Shown in pieces: positions 25,717-33,690 of a stretch of 34,140 nt of DNA (its first letter is position 1; each line of letters starts with the position of its first letter). The notes beneath the pieces are model-generated. The model did not search any database and had not been told where the DNA came from. It saw nothing but the letters and a program-made list of their open reading frames with translations. The translations under genes were made by a program, and so were the position numbers. Source of the stretch: Roseomonas sp. (GTDB taxonomy: Bacteria; Pseudomonadota; Alphaproteobacteria; Acetobacterales; Acetobacteraceae); contig JADCFP010000064.1 of the NCBI GenBank assembly GCA_020249465.1, positions 1 to 34,140 of the forward strand, given 5' to 3'.

Positions 25717-27060
25717 CTAAATCGCTGCTTCCCGCAGCATCATGCGTGCATCGCCATGCCAAATCTTATCAAATCGTTGAAGCCAACGATCTGCCTGGGT
25801 TTCTCCGCTGGCTAGAATTGCATCAAGCGGGTCAAGAAACAGCCCCTCATCCAGCCCGCGCGCATTCAGCCCATCACGCGCAATCGCCAGTACATCGCGG
25901 CCAACATCGCGCAAGCTCCGGCCCTGAATGGTCGCGGTCACGCCCTCACGCGGCACGGCTTCACGCAGCGCGCGAATTTCAGCGACACTCCAACCCCGCG
26001 TGAGGGCTCGCGCCGCCTTCTGCGCGGCGTCATCATAGATCAGCCCCACCCAGAAGGCCGGCAGCGCATTCAGCATGGAAGGCGCGCCCGCATCCGCGCC
26101 GCGCATTTCAAGAAAGCGCTTCAACCGCACATCGGTGAACACGGTCGTTACATGATCCGCCCAATCGCCCATGGTGGCGTCTTGGCCCGCCAGCTTTTCC
26201 GCACGCCCTTCCAAGAAGGCACGGAAGCTCTGCCCCGCCGCATCCAGCCATTGGCCATCGCGCATGATGAAATACATGGGGACATCCAGCACCCATTCGG
26301 CAAAGCGTTCAAAGCCAAAGCCATCTTCGAACACCACAGCGGGAATGCCGGTGCGGTCCGGGTCCGTATCCGTCCAGACCCGGGCGCGCAGGCTGCGGTA
26401 GCCGTTCTTCTTGCCTTCCGAGATCGGTGAATTGGCAAACAAGGCGGTCGCCAGCGGTTGCAGCGCGAGCGATATGCGCAGCTTCTCAACCATATCGGCT
26501 TCGTCGCCGAAATCGAGGTTCACCTGCACCGTGCAGGTGCGCAGCATCATATCAAGCCCCATGGCACCGACGCGCGGCATGTATTGGCGCATGATCGCGT
26601 AGCGGCCCTTCGGCATCCAGGGCATGTCTTCGCGCTTCGCCAAAGGATGAAAGCCAATCGGCGCAAAGCCAAGGCCCAAGGGCGCGGCGACTTCGCGCAC
26701 CTCATCCAAATGCTGGAACAGCTCGGCAGAAACTTCATGAAGATTGGGCAAAGCCGCGCCGGAAAGCTCAAACTGCCCGCCCGGTTCCAGGCTGACGGAA
26801 GCCGCACCGCGCTTCAGGCCAATCGGGTTGCCACGATCCAGGATGGGTTCCCAGCCCTTCGCCATCAGCCCTTCCAGCATGGCCCGGATGCCCTGGGGTT
26901 CGTAGGGCGGTGGCGCGTAATCTGTCAGGCGGAAGCCAAACTTTTCATGCTCGGTGCCGATGCGCCAAGCGGATTTGGGCTTGCAGCCGGCAGCGAACCA
27001 TTCCGCCATTTGGCGGGTGGAGGTGATGGGCGTGAGATCGGACTCGCCGGGATTGGACAT
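25717..27060 (-). CDS. gshA: Glutamate-cysteine ligase (plant/alphaproteobacterial type)
   Basis: 447 residues from ATG 27060, with GGAAGG upstream (a TTG at 27063 would add one). Family marks are WRIGTEHEKFGF near residue 33, QFELSGAAL, MPKGRYAIMRQYMP, and MMLRTCTVQVNLDFGDE. The enzyme joins glutamate and cysteine using ATP, the first step of glutathione synthesis in the cytoplasm. This plant-like type is usual in alphaproteobacteria and differs from the enterobacterial GshA. It follows rsmE on the same strand after 42 bases, a conserved pairing. gshB is not in the window. Confidence 0.95.
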   Translation of the reverse strand: MSNPGESDLTPITSTRQMAEWFAAGCKPKSAWRIGTEHEKFGFRLTDYAPPPYEPQGIRAMLEGLMAKGWEPILDRGNPIGLKRGAASVSLEPGGQFELSGAALPNLHEVSAELFQHLDEVREVAAPLGLGFAPIGFHPLAKREDMPWMPKGRYAIMRQYMPRVGAMGLDMMLRTCTVQVNLDFGDEADMVEKLRISLALQPLATALFANSPISEGKKNGYRSLRARVWTDTDPDRTGIPAVVFEDGFGFERFAEWVLDVPMYFIMRDGQWLDAAGQSFRAFLEGRAEKLAGQDATMGDWADHVTTVFTDVRLKRFLEMRGADAGAPSMLNALPAFWVGLIYDDAAQKAARALTRGWSVAEIRALREAVPREGVTATIQGRSLRDVGRDVLAIARDGLNARGLDEGLFLDPLDAILASGETQADRWLQRFDKIWHGDARMMLREAAI

Positions 27061-27102
27061 CAAAACCTTCCAGGGGCGCCGCCGGGACGGCGCGAAACAA
27101 CT

Positions 27103-27822
27103 TCAGGACCAGTCACCCGCCAGGGCGGCAAGGACCGCAAGCCCCGCAACCGCCGCCGTTTCCGCCCGCAGGATGCGGGGGCCAAGGCCGATGGTCTTAA
27201 CAAAGGGGTAGCTTCGGGCGGCGTCAAGTTCGGCGCGGTCAAAGCCACCTTCCGGGCCGATCAATAGCGCAAGCGGCAGGCGCTGCCCAGCAAGGGCTTG
27301 CGGCAAGGCGGGCGCGCCGGCGCGCTCGGCCGCCATGAAGATCGGCGTGCCGTCCCAGGCGCCTAGCGCCGCGTGTAACGGCATGGCGGCATGGATCACG
27401 GGCAGGCTTAATCTCTCACATTGCTCCGCCGCGCCGCGGGCAATGGCGGCCAGCCGCGCCTGGTTCACCCGATCCGCGACGGACCGGCGCGTGAGGACAG
27501 GATGGATGGCAGCAACGCCCAATTCGGTCGCCTTTTCCACCAGCCATTCCATGGCATCGCGTTTCAGGGTGGCAACCATCAGACGAAGATCAGGCTCTGG
27601 CGCTGGTATGCGGCTTTGCGCTTCCAGCGCGATACGGCAGCGATCCTTGCGAAGTGCTGTGATCCGCCCCGCCCATTCGCCATCCCGCGCGTTGAAAACC
27701 GCCACGGCATCGCCGACGCCACGGCGCAGCACGGCGCCCAGATGATGCGCCTGGCCGGGCTCAGCCTCTATCTCAAGGCCGGCGGCAAGGTGGGTTTCAA
27801 GGTGCAGGCGCGGGGTGGACAT
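27103..27822 (-). CDS. rsmE: 16S rRNA (uracil-1498-N3)-methyltransferase RsmE
   Basis: 239 residues, the usual size. An N-terminal PUA-like part (HHLGAVLRRGVGDAVAVFNARDGEW) is followed by the SPOUT domain. It has KRDAMEWLVEKATELGV, LLIGPEGGFDRAEL and the knot-forming LGPRILRAETAAVAGL. The enzyme methylates U1498 of 16S rRNA in the assembled 30S subunit using SAM. The start at 27822 is 28 bases from the divergent ubiA start at 27851. Downstream, gshA is probably co-transcribed. Confidence 0.95.
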   Translation of the reverse strand: MSTPRLHLETHLAAGLEIEAEPGQAHHLGAVLRRGVGDAVAVFNARDGEWAGRITALRKDRCRIALEAQSRIPAPEPDLRLMVATLKRDAMEWLVEKATELGVAAIHPVLTRRSVADRVNQARLAAIARGAAEQCERLSLPVIHAAMPLHAALGAWDGTPIFMAAERAGAPALPQALAGQRLPLALLIGPEGGFDRAELDAARSYPFVKTIGLGPRILRAETAAVAGLAVLAALAGDWS

Positions 27823-27850
27823 GGCGGCGTTCCATGCCCCTTATAGACCC

Positions 27851-28750
27851 ATGAGTGGCCATACCGATATCCGCACCAGTGGTTGGGTGGCGCGCCTGCC
27901 GCAGGCTTGGCGCCCCTATGCGCTGCTGATGCGCCTGGATAGGCCCATCGGGTCCTGGCTGCTGTTCCTGCCCGGGCTTTGGGCCTTTGCCATGGTGGCG
28001 CCGGATTGGCGCCAGGGGCTGTGGCTGACCGCGCTGTTCGGCCTGGGCGCGGTTCTGATGCGCGGCGCGGGTTGCGTGGTGAATGATCTGTGGGACCGCG
28101 ATCTGGACCGGCAGGTAGAACGCACGGCGGGGCGGCCGCTGGCTTCCGGGGCGCTGCGGGCGCGGTATGCCTTGGTGTTTCTGGCGCTGGTATTGGCGGC
28201 GGCCTTGCTGATCCTGCTGCAATTGAACCGCGCGGCGCAGTGGTTGGGGGTGGCGTCGCTATTGCCGGTGGTGCTGTACCCGCTGGCCAAGCGTGTGACG
28301 GATTGGCCGCAAGCGGTGCTTGGGGTGATTTTTTCCTGGGCAGCCCCCATGGGATATGCAGCGGTGACAGGCGGGCTCGATCTGGCGGCAATCGCGCTTT
28401 GGGCCGCGGGTTTCTTCTGGATTTTGGGCTATGACACGATTTATGCGCATCAGGACCGCGAAGATGATGCGCTGGTGGGCATCAGATCATCCGCGCTGCG
28501 CCTGGGTGACAAGACACGGCCCTTCCTGATCCTTTGCTATGGGCTGACCATGGCGTTGCTGGCGCTGGCCGGGTGGCTGGCGGGGCTGGCGCCCTGGTAT
28601 TTGCTGGGGCTGGCACTTCCAGGTGCGATGTTGGCGCGGCAGGTGATCCGGCTTGATATCGCCGATCCCGCGCTGTGCTTGCGCCTGTTCAAGGCCAATC
28701 GGGATGTCGGGCTCGCCATTGCCGCGGCCTTGCTGTTGGGCCGGCTGTGA
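27851..28750 (+). CDS. ubiA: 4-hydroxybenzoate polyprenyltransferase UbiA
   Basis: 299 residues from ATG 27851 (an ATG at 27815 would add twelve residues overlapping rsmE). About eight TM helices. The two Asp-rich motifs that bind Mg-prenyl diphosphate are VVNDLWDRDLDRQVERT near residue 77-93 and YDTIYAHQDREDD near 196-208. The first is followed by AGRPLASG. UbiA attaches the isoprenoid tail to 4-hydroxybenzoate in ubiquinone synthesis at the inner membrane. The stop overlaps the following methyltransferase start (GTGA). Confidence 0.95.
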   Translation: MSGHTDIRTSGWVARLPQAWRPYALLMRLDRPIGSWLLFLPGLWAFAMVAPDWRQGLWLTALFGLGAVLMRGAGCVVNDLWDRDLDRQVERTAGRPLASGALRARYALVFLALVLAAALLILLQLNRAAQWLGVASLLPVVLYPLAKRVTDWPQAVLGVIFSWAAPMGYAAVTGGLDLAAIALWAAGFFWILGYDTIYAHQDREDDALVGIRSSALRLGDKTRPFLILCYGLTMALLALAGWLAGLAPWYLLGLALPGAMLARQVIRLDIADPALCLRLFKANRDVGLAIAAALLLGRL

Positions 28751-29388
28751 CGGCAGAAGAATTCGTCGCGGCGCAAACGGCGGTGTCTCGAGCGCCCTTG
28801 GTGCCAGAAATCGCTTTGCATTTGGCGAGCGAGATCACGCCGATCTGGCAGGCGACCGAAGCCTGGCTCGCCGAGCAGAACATTGAGCCACCCTTTTGGG
28901 CCTTTGCCTGGCCGGGCGGGCAGGCCTTGGCGCGGGCGGTGCTGGATGACCCGAAGCTGGTGGCCGGCAAGCGCGTGCTGGATTTCGCCGCCGGTTGCGG
29001 CATTGCCGCCATCGCCGCCGCGCAAGCCGGCGCGGTGTTGGTGGAAACGGCTGAGATTGACCCTCTGGCGCTGGCCGCCGTGCGGCTGAATGCGGCCTTG
29101 AATGGCGTGGTGGTCGCAACCCCGCCCGGCGATGTGGTGGGCGCGCCCTGCCGTTGGGATGTGATTTTTGCCGGTGACGTCTGCTACGAAGCGCCCATGA
29201 CCGCGCATATCCTGCCCTGGCTGCGTGGCCTTGTCGTGGCGGGGGCAGAGGTGCTGATCGCCGATCCGGGCCGCGCCTATTTGCCGAAAGCCGGGCTTGA
29301 TGCCATTGCGCGCTACAGCGTGCCGACCACGCGCGAATTGGAAGATCGTGAAGTGCGCGAAGTCACTATCCATCGCCTGCTTGCGTGA
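28747..29388 (+). CDS. Protein lysine methyltransferase, EtfB (METTL20) type
   Basis: 213 residues from GTG 28747, which overlaps the ubiA stop as GTGA; the open frame further upstream lies within ubiA. PPFWAFAWPGGQALAR at about 48-63 precedes SAM motif I, VLDFAAGCGIAAIA at 77-90. The downstream motif IADPGRAYLPK near 180 is characteristic of the METTL20/EtfB-methyltransferase group, whose alphaproteobacterial members methylate lysines of the electron-transfer flavoprotein beta subunit. Ribosomal-protein L11 methyltransferase is a looser alternative match. Coupling to ubiA is interesting because ETF passes electrons to ubiquinone, but the link is inference. Confidence 0.78.
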   Translation: MTAEEFVAAQTAVSRAPLVPEIALHLASEITPIWQATEAWLAEQNIEPPFWAFAWPGGQALARAVLDDPKLVAGKRVLDFAAGCGIAAIAAAQAGAVLVETAEIDPLALAAVRLNAALNGVVVATPPGDVVGAPCRWDVIFAGDVCYEAPMTAHILPWLRGLVVAGAEVLIADPGRAYLPKAGLDAIARYSVPTTRELEDREVREVTIHRLLA

Positions 29389-29448
29389 TGCGCTTGCCGG
29401 GCGCGCCGCGATCAGTGCAGGCTTGGTGCAACAGATCAGGAGGACCCC

Positions 29449-30324
29449 ATGGCCGCTTACGCCCACCCGGACGCGATTGTCAGCACCGCATGGCTTGCGG
29501 CCAATCTGGGCGACCCGAACCTTCGCATCTTCGATTGCACCACCTATCTTTTTTATGAGACCGGCACGGGCCGCCCCTACTCCATCAAAAGCGGGCGAGA
29601 GGATTACGATGCCGGCCATATCCCCGGCGCCGGTTTCCTTGATCTGCAGGGCGAGCTTTCCGATCGCTCCAGCCGTTTCAACTTCACCATGCCGGCACCC
29701 GATGATCTGGCGGCGCGCTTGGCGGCGCGCGGCATTGGGGATGGCACACGCGTGGTGCTGTATTCCCGCAAGACCCCGCAATGGGCGACGCGGGTTTGGT
29801 GGATGATGCGCACGATTGGCTTTGACAATGCCGCGATATTGGATGGCGGGATTGATACCTGGATGGCGGAAGGCCGCGCGATTGCGACCGATGAGACGCG
29901 TTATGCCCCCGCAACCTTGCGCGCCAAGCCGCGGCCCGGTTTGTTTGTTGGGCGCGATGAAATGCTGGCGGCGATTGGTGATGGCGGCACTTGTTCCATC
30001 AATGCGCTGGCGCCTGATCTGCATAGCGGGGAAAACCCGCGCTATGGCCGGCCGGGGCGCATCCCTGGCAGCGTCAATCTGCCGGCGGCATCCCTGTTTG
30101 AAGCAGGCAGTTTCAAGCTGAAAGCACCGGATCAGGTGGCGGCGGCCTTTGCCGCGATTGGTGCGGATAAGACCAAGCGCAAGCTGATTTACTGCGGTGG
30201 CGGCATTGCCGCGACCCTTGATGCCTTTCTGCTGCATCAGCTGGGGCATGAGGATATCGCGGTTTATGATGCCTCCATGAATGAATGGGCCAAGGATGAA
30301 AGCCTGCCGATGGAGGTGGGCTGA
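29449..30324 (+). CDS. sseA: Sulfurtransferase, 3-mercaptopyruvate type (two rhodanese domains)
   Basis: 291 residues; AGGAGG sits seven bases before the ATG. Two rhodanese folds are present. The N-terminal domain (residues 10-145) has DYDAGHIPGAGFLDL but a Ser-Arg (LYSRKTP) where an active loop would be, so it is inactive as usual. The C-terminal domain (165-290) carries the catalytic Cys249 in YCGGGIAA. The CGGGIA loop is close to the CGSGVT loop of mercaptopyruvate sulfurtransferases rather than CRKGVT of thiosulfate ones. The reaction moves sulfur from 3-mercaptopyruvate to cyanide or a thiol acceptor. The 60-base gap before it shows no promoter I trust. It ends eight bases from convergent mtnP. 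Confidence 0.88.
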   Translation: MAAYAHPDAIVSTAWLAANLGDPNLRIFDCTTYLFYETGTGRPYSIKSGREDYDAGHIPGAGFLDLQGELSDRSSRFNFTMPAPDDLAARLAARGIGDGTRVVLYSRKTPQWATRVWWMMRTIGFDNAAILDGGIDTWMAEGRAIATDETRYAPATLRAKPRPGLFVGRDEMLAAIGDGGTCSINALAPDLHSGENPRYGRPGRIPGSVNLPAASLFEAGSFKLKAPDQVAAAFAAIGADKTKRKLIYCGGGIAATLDAFLLHQLGHEDIAVYDASMNEWAKDESLPMEVG

Positions 30325-30332
30325 AGCGCGCC

Positions 30333-31223
30333 TCAACCCAAAACGCGCTTCGCCACGACATCCAGCTTCGCGAGCAGATCAGGATCGCGCGTGTCCGGCG
30401 CGGTGATCAGCGCATGTTCCAGCGCGCGATCACAGCCGGCAGGGCAGGGGCCACGCTTGGCGCCGAGCGTCGGCACCACATGCTGCACCAGGGCGCGCGC
30501 CTTATCAGCGTTAGAGAATAACACCTTCACCACCTGATCCACCGTCACCGCATCATGATCAGGGTGCCAGCAATCGAAATCCGTCACCATGGCAACGGTG
30601 GCGTAGCAAAGCTCTGCTTCGCGGGCGAGTTTCGCTTCGGGCATATTGGTCATGCCGATCACGCTGCAGCCCCAGGCGCGGTAGAGCTCACTTTCCGCCT
30701 TGGTGCTGAATTGCGGGCCTTCCATCACAAGATAGGTGCCGCCGCGTGTGACGGGCAGCATCAGCTTGCGCGCGGCGGCTTCCAGGGCATCACCCAAGCG
30801 CGGGCAGACCGGATGCGCGACTGAGACATGCGCGACACAGCCCGTGCCGAAGAAGGATTTCTCGCGCGCGAAACTGCGGTCAATGAACTGGTCCACAATC
30901 ACGAAATGACCAGGCGGCAAATCCTCGCGCAGCGAACCCACGGCAGAAAGGGAGATGATTTCCGTGCAGCCAATCCGCTTCAGCGCATCAATATTGGCCC
31001 GGTAATTGAGCGCGGAGGGCGGCATGGGGTGGCCGCGGCCATGGCGCGGCAGAAAGGCGCAGGGCACGCCATGCAGCCGGCCCGTCAGAATTTCATCCGA
31101 AGGATCACCCCAGGGCGTGCGAACCTTTACCCAGCGGCGATCTTCCAACCCTTCCATATCATAAAGCCCGGAACCGCCGATCAGGCCGATCATGGGTTGG
31201 ATGCTGGGTTGGGTCTCGGTCAT
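30333..31223 (-). CDS. mtnP: S-methyl-5'-thioadenosine phosphorylase
   Basis: 296 residues from ATG 31223; ATG 31232 or TTG 31241 would add three or six. Motifs in order: IGLIGGSGLYD, PRHGRGHPMPPS (phosphate binding), ISLSAVGSL, VMEGPQFSTKAES, and GMTNMPEAKLAREAELCYA, then VTDFDCWH. These fit the MtnP/MTAP group rather than general purine nucleoside phosphorylase; the Asp in VTDFDCW contacts adenine. The enzyme cleaves methylthioadenosine to adenine and methylthioribose-1-phosphate, the entry to methionine salvage. No other mtn gene is in the window. The promoter probably lies in the 94 bases before the divergent lipoprotein gene. Confidence 0.93.
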   Translation of the reverse strand: MTETQPSIQPMIGLIGGSGLYDMEGLEDRRWVKVRTPWGDPSDEILTGRLHGVPCAFLPRHGRGHPMPPSALNYRANIDALKRIGCTEIISLSAVGSLREDLPPGHFVIVDQFIDRSFAREKSFFGTGCVAHVSVAHPVCPRLGDALEAAARKLMLPVTRGGTYLVMEGPQFSTKAESELYRAWGCSVIGMTNMPEAKLAREAELCYATVAMVTDFDCWHPDHDAVTVDQVVKVLFSNADKARALVQHVVPTLGAKRGPCPAGCDRALEHALITAPDTRDPDLLAKLDVVAKRVLG

Positions 31224-31317
31224 GGCGGGCATTCCGTTCAAGGCTTGGATTGTCGCGCCTTTAGCGCAGCGCGCGTTTTCATGCTAACCCCAGCGCGGAT
31301 ATGGAGGAGAGTGCGGC

Positions 31318-31440
31318 ATGGCCCTGCGGTTTGTGATCTTCCTGGCCCTGGCGCTGGTGGCTTGCGAGAAAAGCGAAAACCAAAGCGCCTTCGGCCCGCG
31401 CGGCACGGCCTTGCCGCCGCCGGGCTATGAGGCGAGGTGA
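31318..31440 (+). CDS. Small lipoprotein, 40 residues, unknown function
   Basis: ATG 31318 is preceded by GGAGGAGAG at a good distance. The protein begins MALRFVIFLALALVAC, a short lipoprotein signal with lipobox LVAC (Cys at residue 16). After cleavage a 25-residue mature peptide would remain (CEKSENQSAFG, then PRGTALPPPGYEAR). It is acidic then Pro-rich, probably lipid-anchored in the envelope. It is not LptM: the KGPLYLP motif is absent. Divergent from mtnP. No promoter is clear. The high-GC codon use matches the core genome, unlike the next 1.2 kb. Confidence 0.65.
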   Translation: MALRFVIFLALALVACEKSENQSAFGPRGTALPPPGYEAR

Positions 31441-31613
31441 AGCGGGGGGTGATGGCTTGCTGACGCGCTTGAGGTCTCCTTGGCGCTGGCCGAGACGAAA
31501 ATCCAGAGCTCGGCCAACTTGGGGGCTGATTGTCGTTCAATAGATCGGCGCACTGAACTACAAAGTCGATTTCGTTATATCAACAAAAAAAGAGTTAGTA
31601 ATCGTGGCCTGAT
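31441..31613. other. Low-GC gap bordering the nuclease gene
   Basis: No gene or RNA recognised. The G+C falls sharply: the 60 bases 31561-31620 contain only 21 G or C, against 42 in 30001-30060. A run of seven A is at 31584-31590. This is the left edge of an atypical segment that continues through the nuclease gene. Confidence 0.6.
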
Positions 31614-32579
31614 CTACGTTTCGTACCACGCAGATTTGCTGCATGAGGGGCACGTCACACTTCCCTTCTTACCGGCAGGAAGTCGCAGCAATTCACCACA
31701 GTGTATGCAAGGTGCAACCCGCCTTTCAGCACCAAATGTGGCATCGCTTGCAAGCGATGTCTCTGGCGATTCGTTGCGTGCGCCACTCCGAGCGTGAGCC
31801 GGGGGGCAGGGAGGTTGTTGTTTAAAGAGCTTGACGACATGGTCCCAGCCAATGGCGACTATGATGAAGGCGAGAATTGTCGCCAGCCAGGGACGGCTTT
31901 GTCCGAGCCAAATCAGTCCTAAACCAACGGCAGTGGCACCTAAGCCGATATAGGTCAATTTGTCTCCGCGTACTGCCTGGCGCCGATCATATTCTGCAAG
32001 TGTTAGATCATATCTTTGCCATTCCTCGGCGAGCGCATCTTCCGCTTTGCGCCGTGCAGAGGCTTCCCAAGCGGCGCGCTGCCGCGCCTGTTCTGCAGCT
32101 TCTGCTTCATTTTGCGTCCTTCGCCGCGCACGGATTTCATCGCCTTCCTTAGTTCGATCAATGTGACACCCGGGCTGTAGATCGTGGATGGTAAAGAGCA
32201 ATACGTTTAGGTGCGGCGCTCTGTCACGCGCTGATTTTGTAAAGGAATTCGCCGAGATAACAGCAGCAAGTGATGCCCTTAGAAGATCACGCGCCGCGTG
32301 GATTTCTTGAACCGCGGAATAGCCAACGGGATTAGCCCAGTCCTTGCATTGAACTACTAGCATAGCTGCCCCGCATCGACCGATCACATCAACGCCACCG
32401 TCGCCCGAGCTGGGGGTGAGAGAAACATCCCAACCTAACTCCTCAAGCCGCTTAGCAACGCGACGTTCAAAGTCATGCCCGGGAGCAGCAGCGCTACTAT
32501 CCCGAGCGTTAGAGGCGCGACCCTTTGGATAGGTGTTTGGCCGCCAAGTCGGCCTATGACGGCGATGCCTCCGGCGCAT
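31614..32579 (-). CDS. Mrr-like restriction endonuclease-fold protein with two TM helices and a C-terminal zinc ribbon
   Basis: 321 residues from ATG 32579, with GGAG upstream. The N-terminus is very basic (MRRRHRRHRP). Residues 36-135 form an Mrr-type PD-(D/E)xK nuclease: E38 (DFERRVAKRLEELGW), D64 in SGDGGVDVI, and Q77-C-K79 (VVQCKDW). Residues 150-200 are a charged coiled coil. Two TM helices follow (about 208-226 and 230-245). The protein ends with a zinc ribbon, C291-x2-C294 and C310-x2-C313. All nuclease residues seem present. Mrr relatives cut modified or foreign DNA, and membrane-linked ones are often defence effectors; that role is inference. The gene stands alone in low-GC DNA (some stretches 48-55%), suggesting acquisition by transfer. 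Confidence 0.85.
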   Translation of the reverse strand: MRRRHRRHRPTWRPNTYPKGRASNARDSSAAAPGHDFERRVAKRLEELGWDVSLTPSSGDGGVDVIGRCGAAMLVVQCKDWANPVGYSAVQEIHAARDLLRASLAAVISANSFTKSARDRAPHLNVLLFTIHDLQPGCHIDRTKEGDEIRARRRTQNEAEAAEQARQRAAWEASARRKAEDALAEEWQRYDLTLAEYDRRQAVRGDKLTYIGLGATAVGLGLIWLGQSRPWLATILAFIIVAIGWDHVVKLFKQQPPCPPAHARSGARNESPETSLASDATFGAERRVAPCIHCGELLRLPAGKKGSVTCPSCSKSAWYET

Positions 32580-32880
32580 TTACGCTCCCGTTGATATCCT
32601 GGATCTATGTACCACGGATCAGCCGAAAAGTGACTCGTTAACCAGCAATGGCTTCAATTCTCGCGCCAAACCTTGCCCTTATTGTCTCGACCCCCGCGCG
32701 GCCTAAGGACGCACATCCCTTCAGTCACGCCGCTTCCCGGAATGCGCCACCGCACCCATAGTTATCGTACCCGCCAAGGAAGCAGCACAAAAGCCGTCGC
32801 TGCCTGACATTTCCGCCACCGACCCGAATATTGCCAAGGATAAACGGCTCTTCAATGTGATTCCGCCGATGCCCACCCCA
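32580..32880. other. 301-bp non-coding gap, atypical composition
   Basis: No complete gene. Composition is mixed: 32581-32640 has 29 G+C of 60, rising to normal by about 32700. A plus-strand frame is open from 32707 to the SDR stop and reads like coding sequence in part (APIVIVPAKEAAQKPSLPDI, then KDKRLFNVIPP). It lacks a good start and only runs on as the antisense of the SDR gene. It may be the remnant of a gene cut off by the insertion, or chance. Confidence 0.5.
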
Positions 32881-33624
32881 TCACGTCTCCGCGCCGCCAT
32901 TCACCTGGATCATCTGGCCATTGACGAAGGCACCGCCGTCAGAAACCAGCATGGAAACCACGGCGGCCACTTCGTGCGGCTGGCCAAGCCGACCCACCGG
33001 CACGCGCGATACCATGCTGGCGATGTGGTGATGCGATGCTTCATCATCACGCTCACCGGCGATGGGCCCGGGGGAGACAGCATTGGTGGTGATGCCCTTG
33101 GCGCCGAATTCCTTCGCGAGCGCCTTGGTCAGCCCCCAAAGCCCATGCTTGGAAACAGAAACCGCCGCGCGGCCATTATAGCCATGAATGGCATTCATGC
33201 CGAGCAGGTTGACAATCCGCCCCCAGCCGCGATCCAGCATCCCCGGCAGGCAGGCGCGGGCGAGCCACACGCTGGAATCGAGATCAACCGAAATCACGCG
33301 GCGCCAATCCGCATCGCTCATTTCCAGGAAACGACCATCGGGGCGAAGCGCGGCATTATTCACCAGCACATCCACCGCGCCGAAGCTGGCAATGGCGTCA
33401 CGCGCGATGCGGGCGCATTCTTCGGCCACGCCAACATCGGCCATGGCCACCAAGGCCTCTACGCCGAATGCGCGCGCTTCGGCGGCGACTTTTTCGCAGG
33501 CGTCGCGGTTGCGTGAGCCATTGATGACAACATTGAACCCCATGCGCGCCAGATCAAGCGCGATGGCACGGCCGATATTGCGGCCGGCGCCGGTGATCAA
33601 AGCTGTTTTGCGTTGCGTGGTCAT
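32881..33624 (-). CDS. SDR-family protein with substituted catalytic residues
   Basis: 247 residues from ATG 33624; the 14 residues further upstream are unlikely. It has a Rossmann fold with the NAD(P) motif TGAGRNIG at 11-18, VLVNNAALR at 86-94 and NAVSPGPI at 181-188, and a FabG-like C-terminus (PVGRLGQPHEVA, VNGQMIQVNGG). The active site is unusual. Where classical enzymes have Y-x-x-x-K it reads V155-SVS-K159. Where Ser is expected (NISS) it has NLLG at 139-142, and the helix-4 Asn is Asp (VDL, residue 114). Lys is kept. It may be an alternative SDR subgroup, a binding protein, or an enzyme with different chemistry. It shares strand with the gamma-glutamyltransferase gene, 66 bases upstream. 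Confidence 0.85.
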   Translation of the reverse strand: MTTQRKTALITGAGRNIGRAIALDLARMGFNVVINGSRNRDACEKVAAEARAFGVEALVAMADVGVAEECARIARDAIASFGAVDVLVNNAALRPDGRFLEMSDADWRRVISVDLDSSVWLARACLPGMLDRGWGRIVNLLGMNAIHGYNGRAAVSVSKHGLWGLTKALAKEFGAKGITTNAVSPGPIAGERDDEASHHHIASMVSRVPVGRLGQPHEVAAVVSMLVSDGGAFVNGQMIQVNGGAET

Positions 33625-33690
33625 ATTCCCGTCTTTCAGAAGATGATGTTGCTGGGTTTTACACAAGCTGTGGCGGCGCCGGAATAGCGC

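Noticed and set aside
28537-30336. 599-residue minus-strand open frame across ubiA, methyltransferase and sulfurtransferase
   Set aside because: It spans three well-supported genes on the other strand and shows no domain.
32857-33516. 219-residue plus-strand open frame opposite the SDR gene
   Set aside because: Antisense of a clear Rossmann protein. Only the part before 32880 is considered, as a possible relic.
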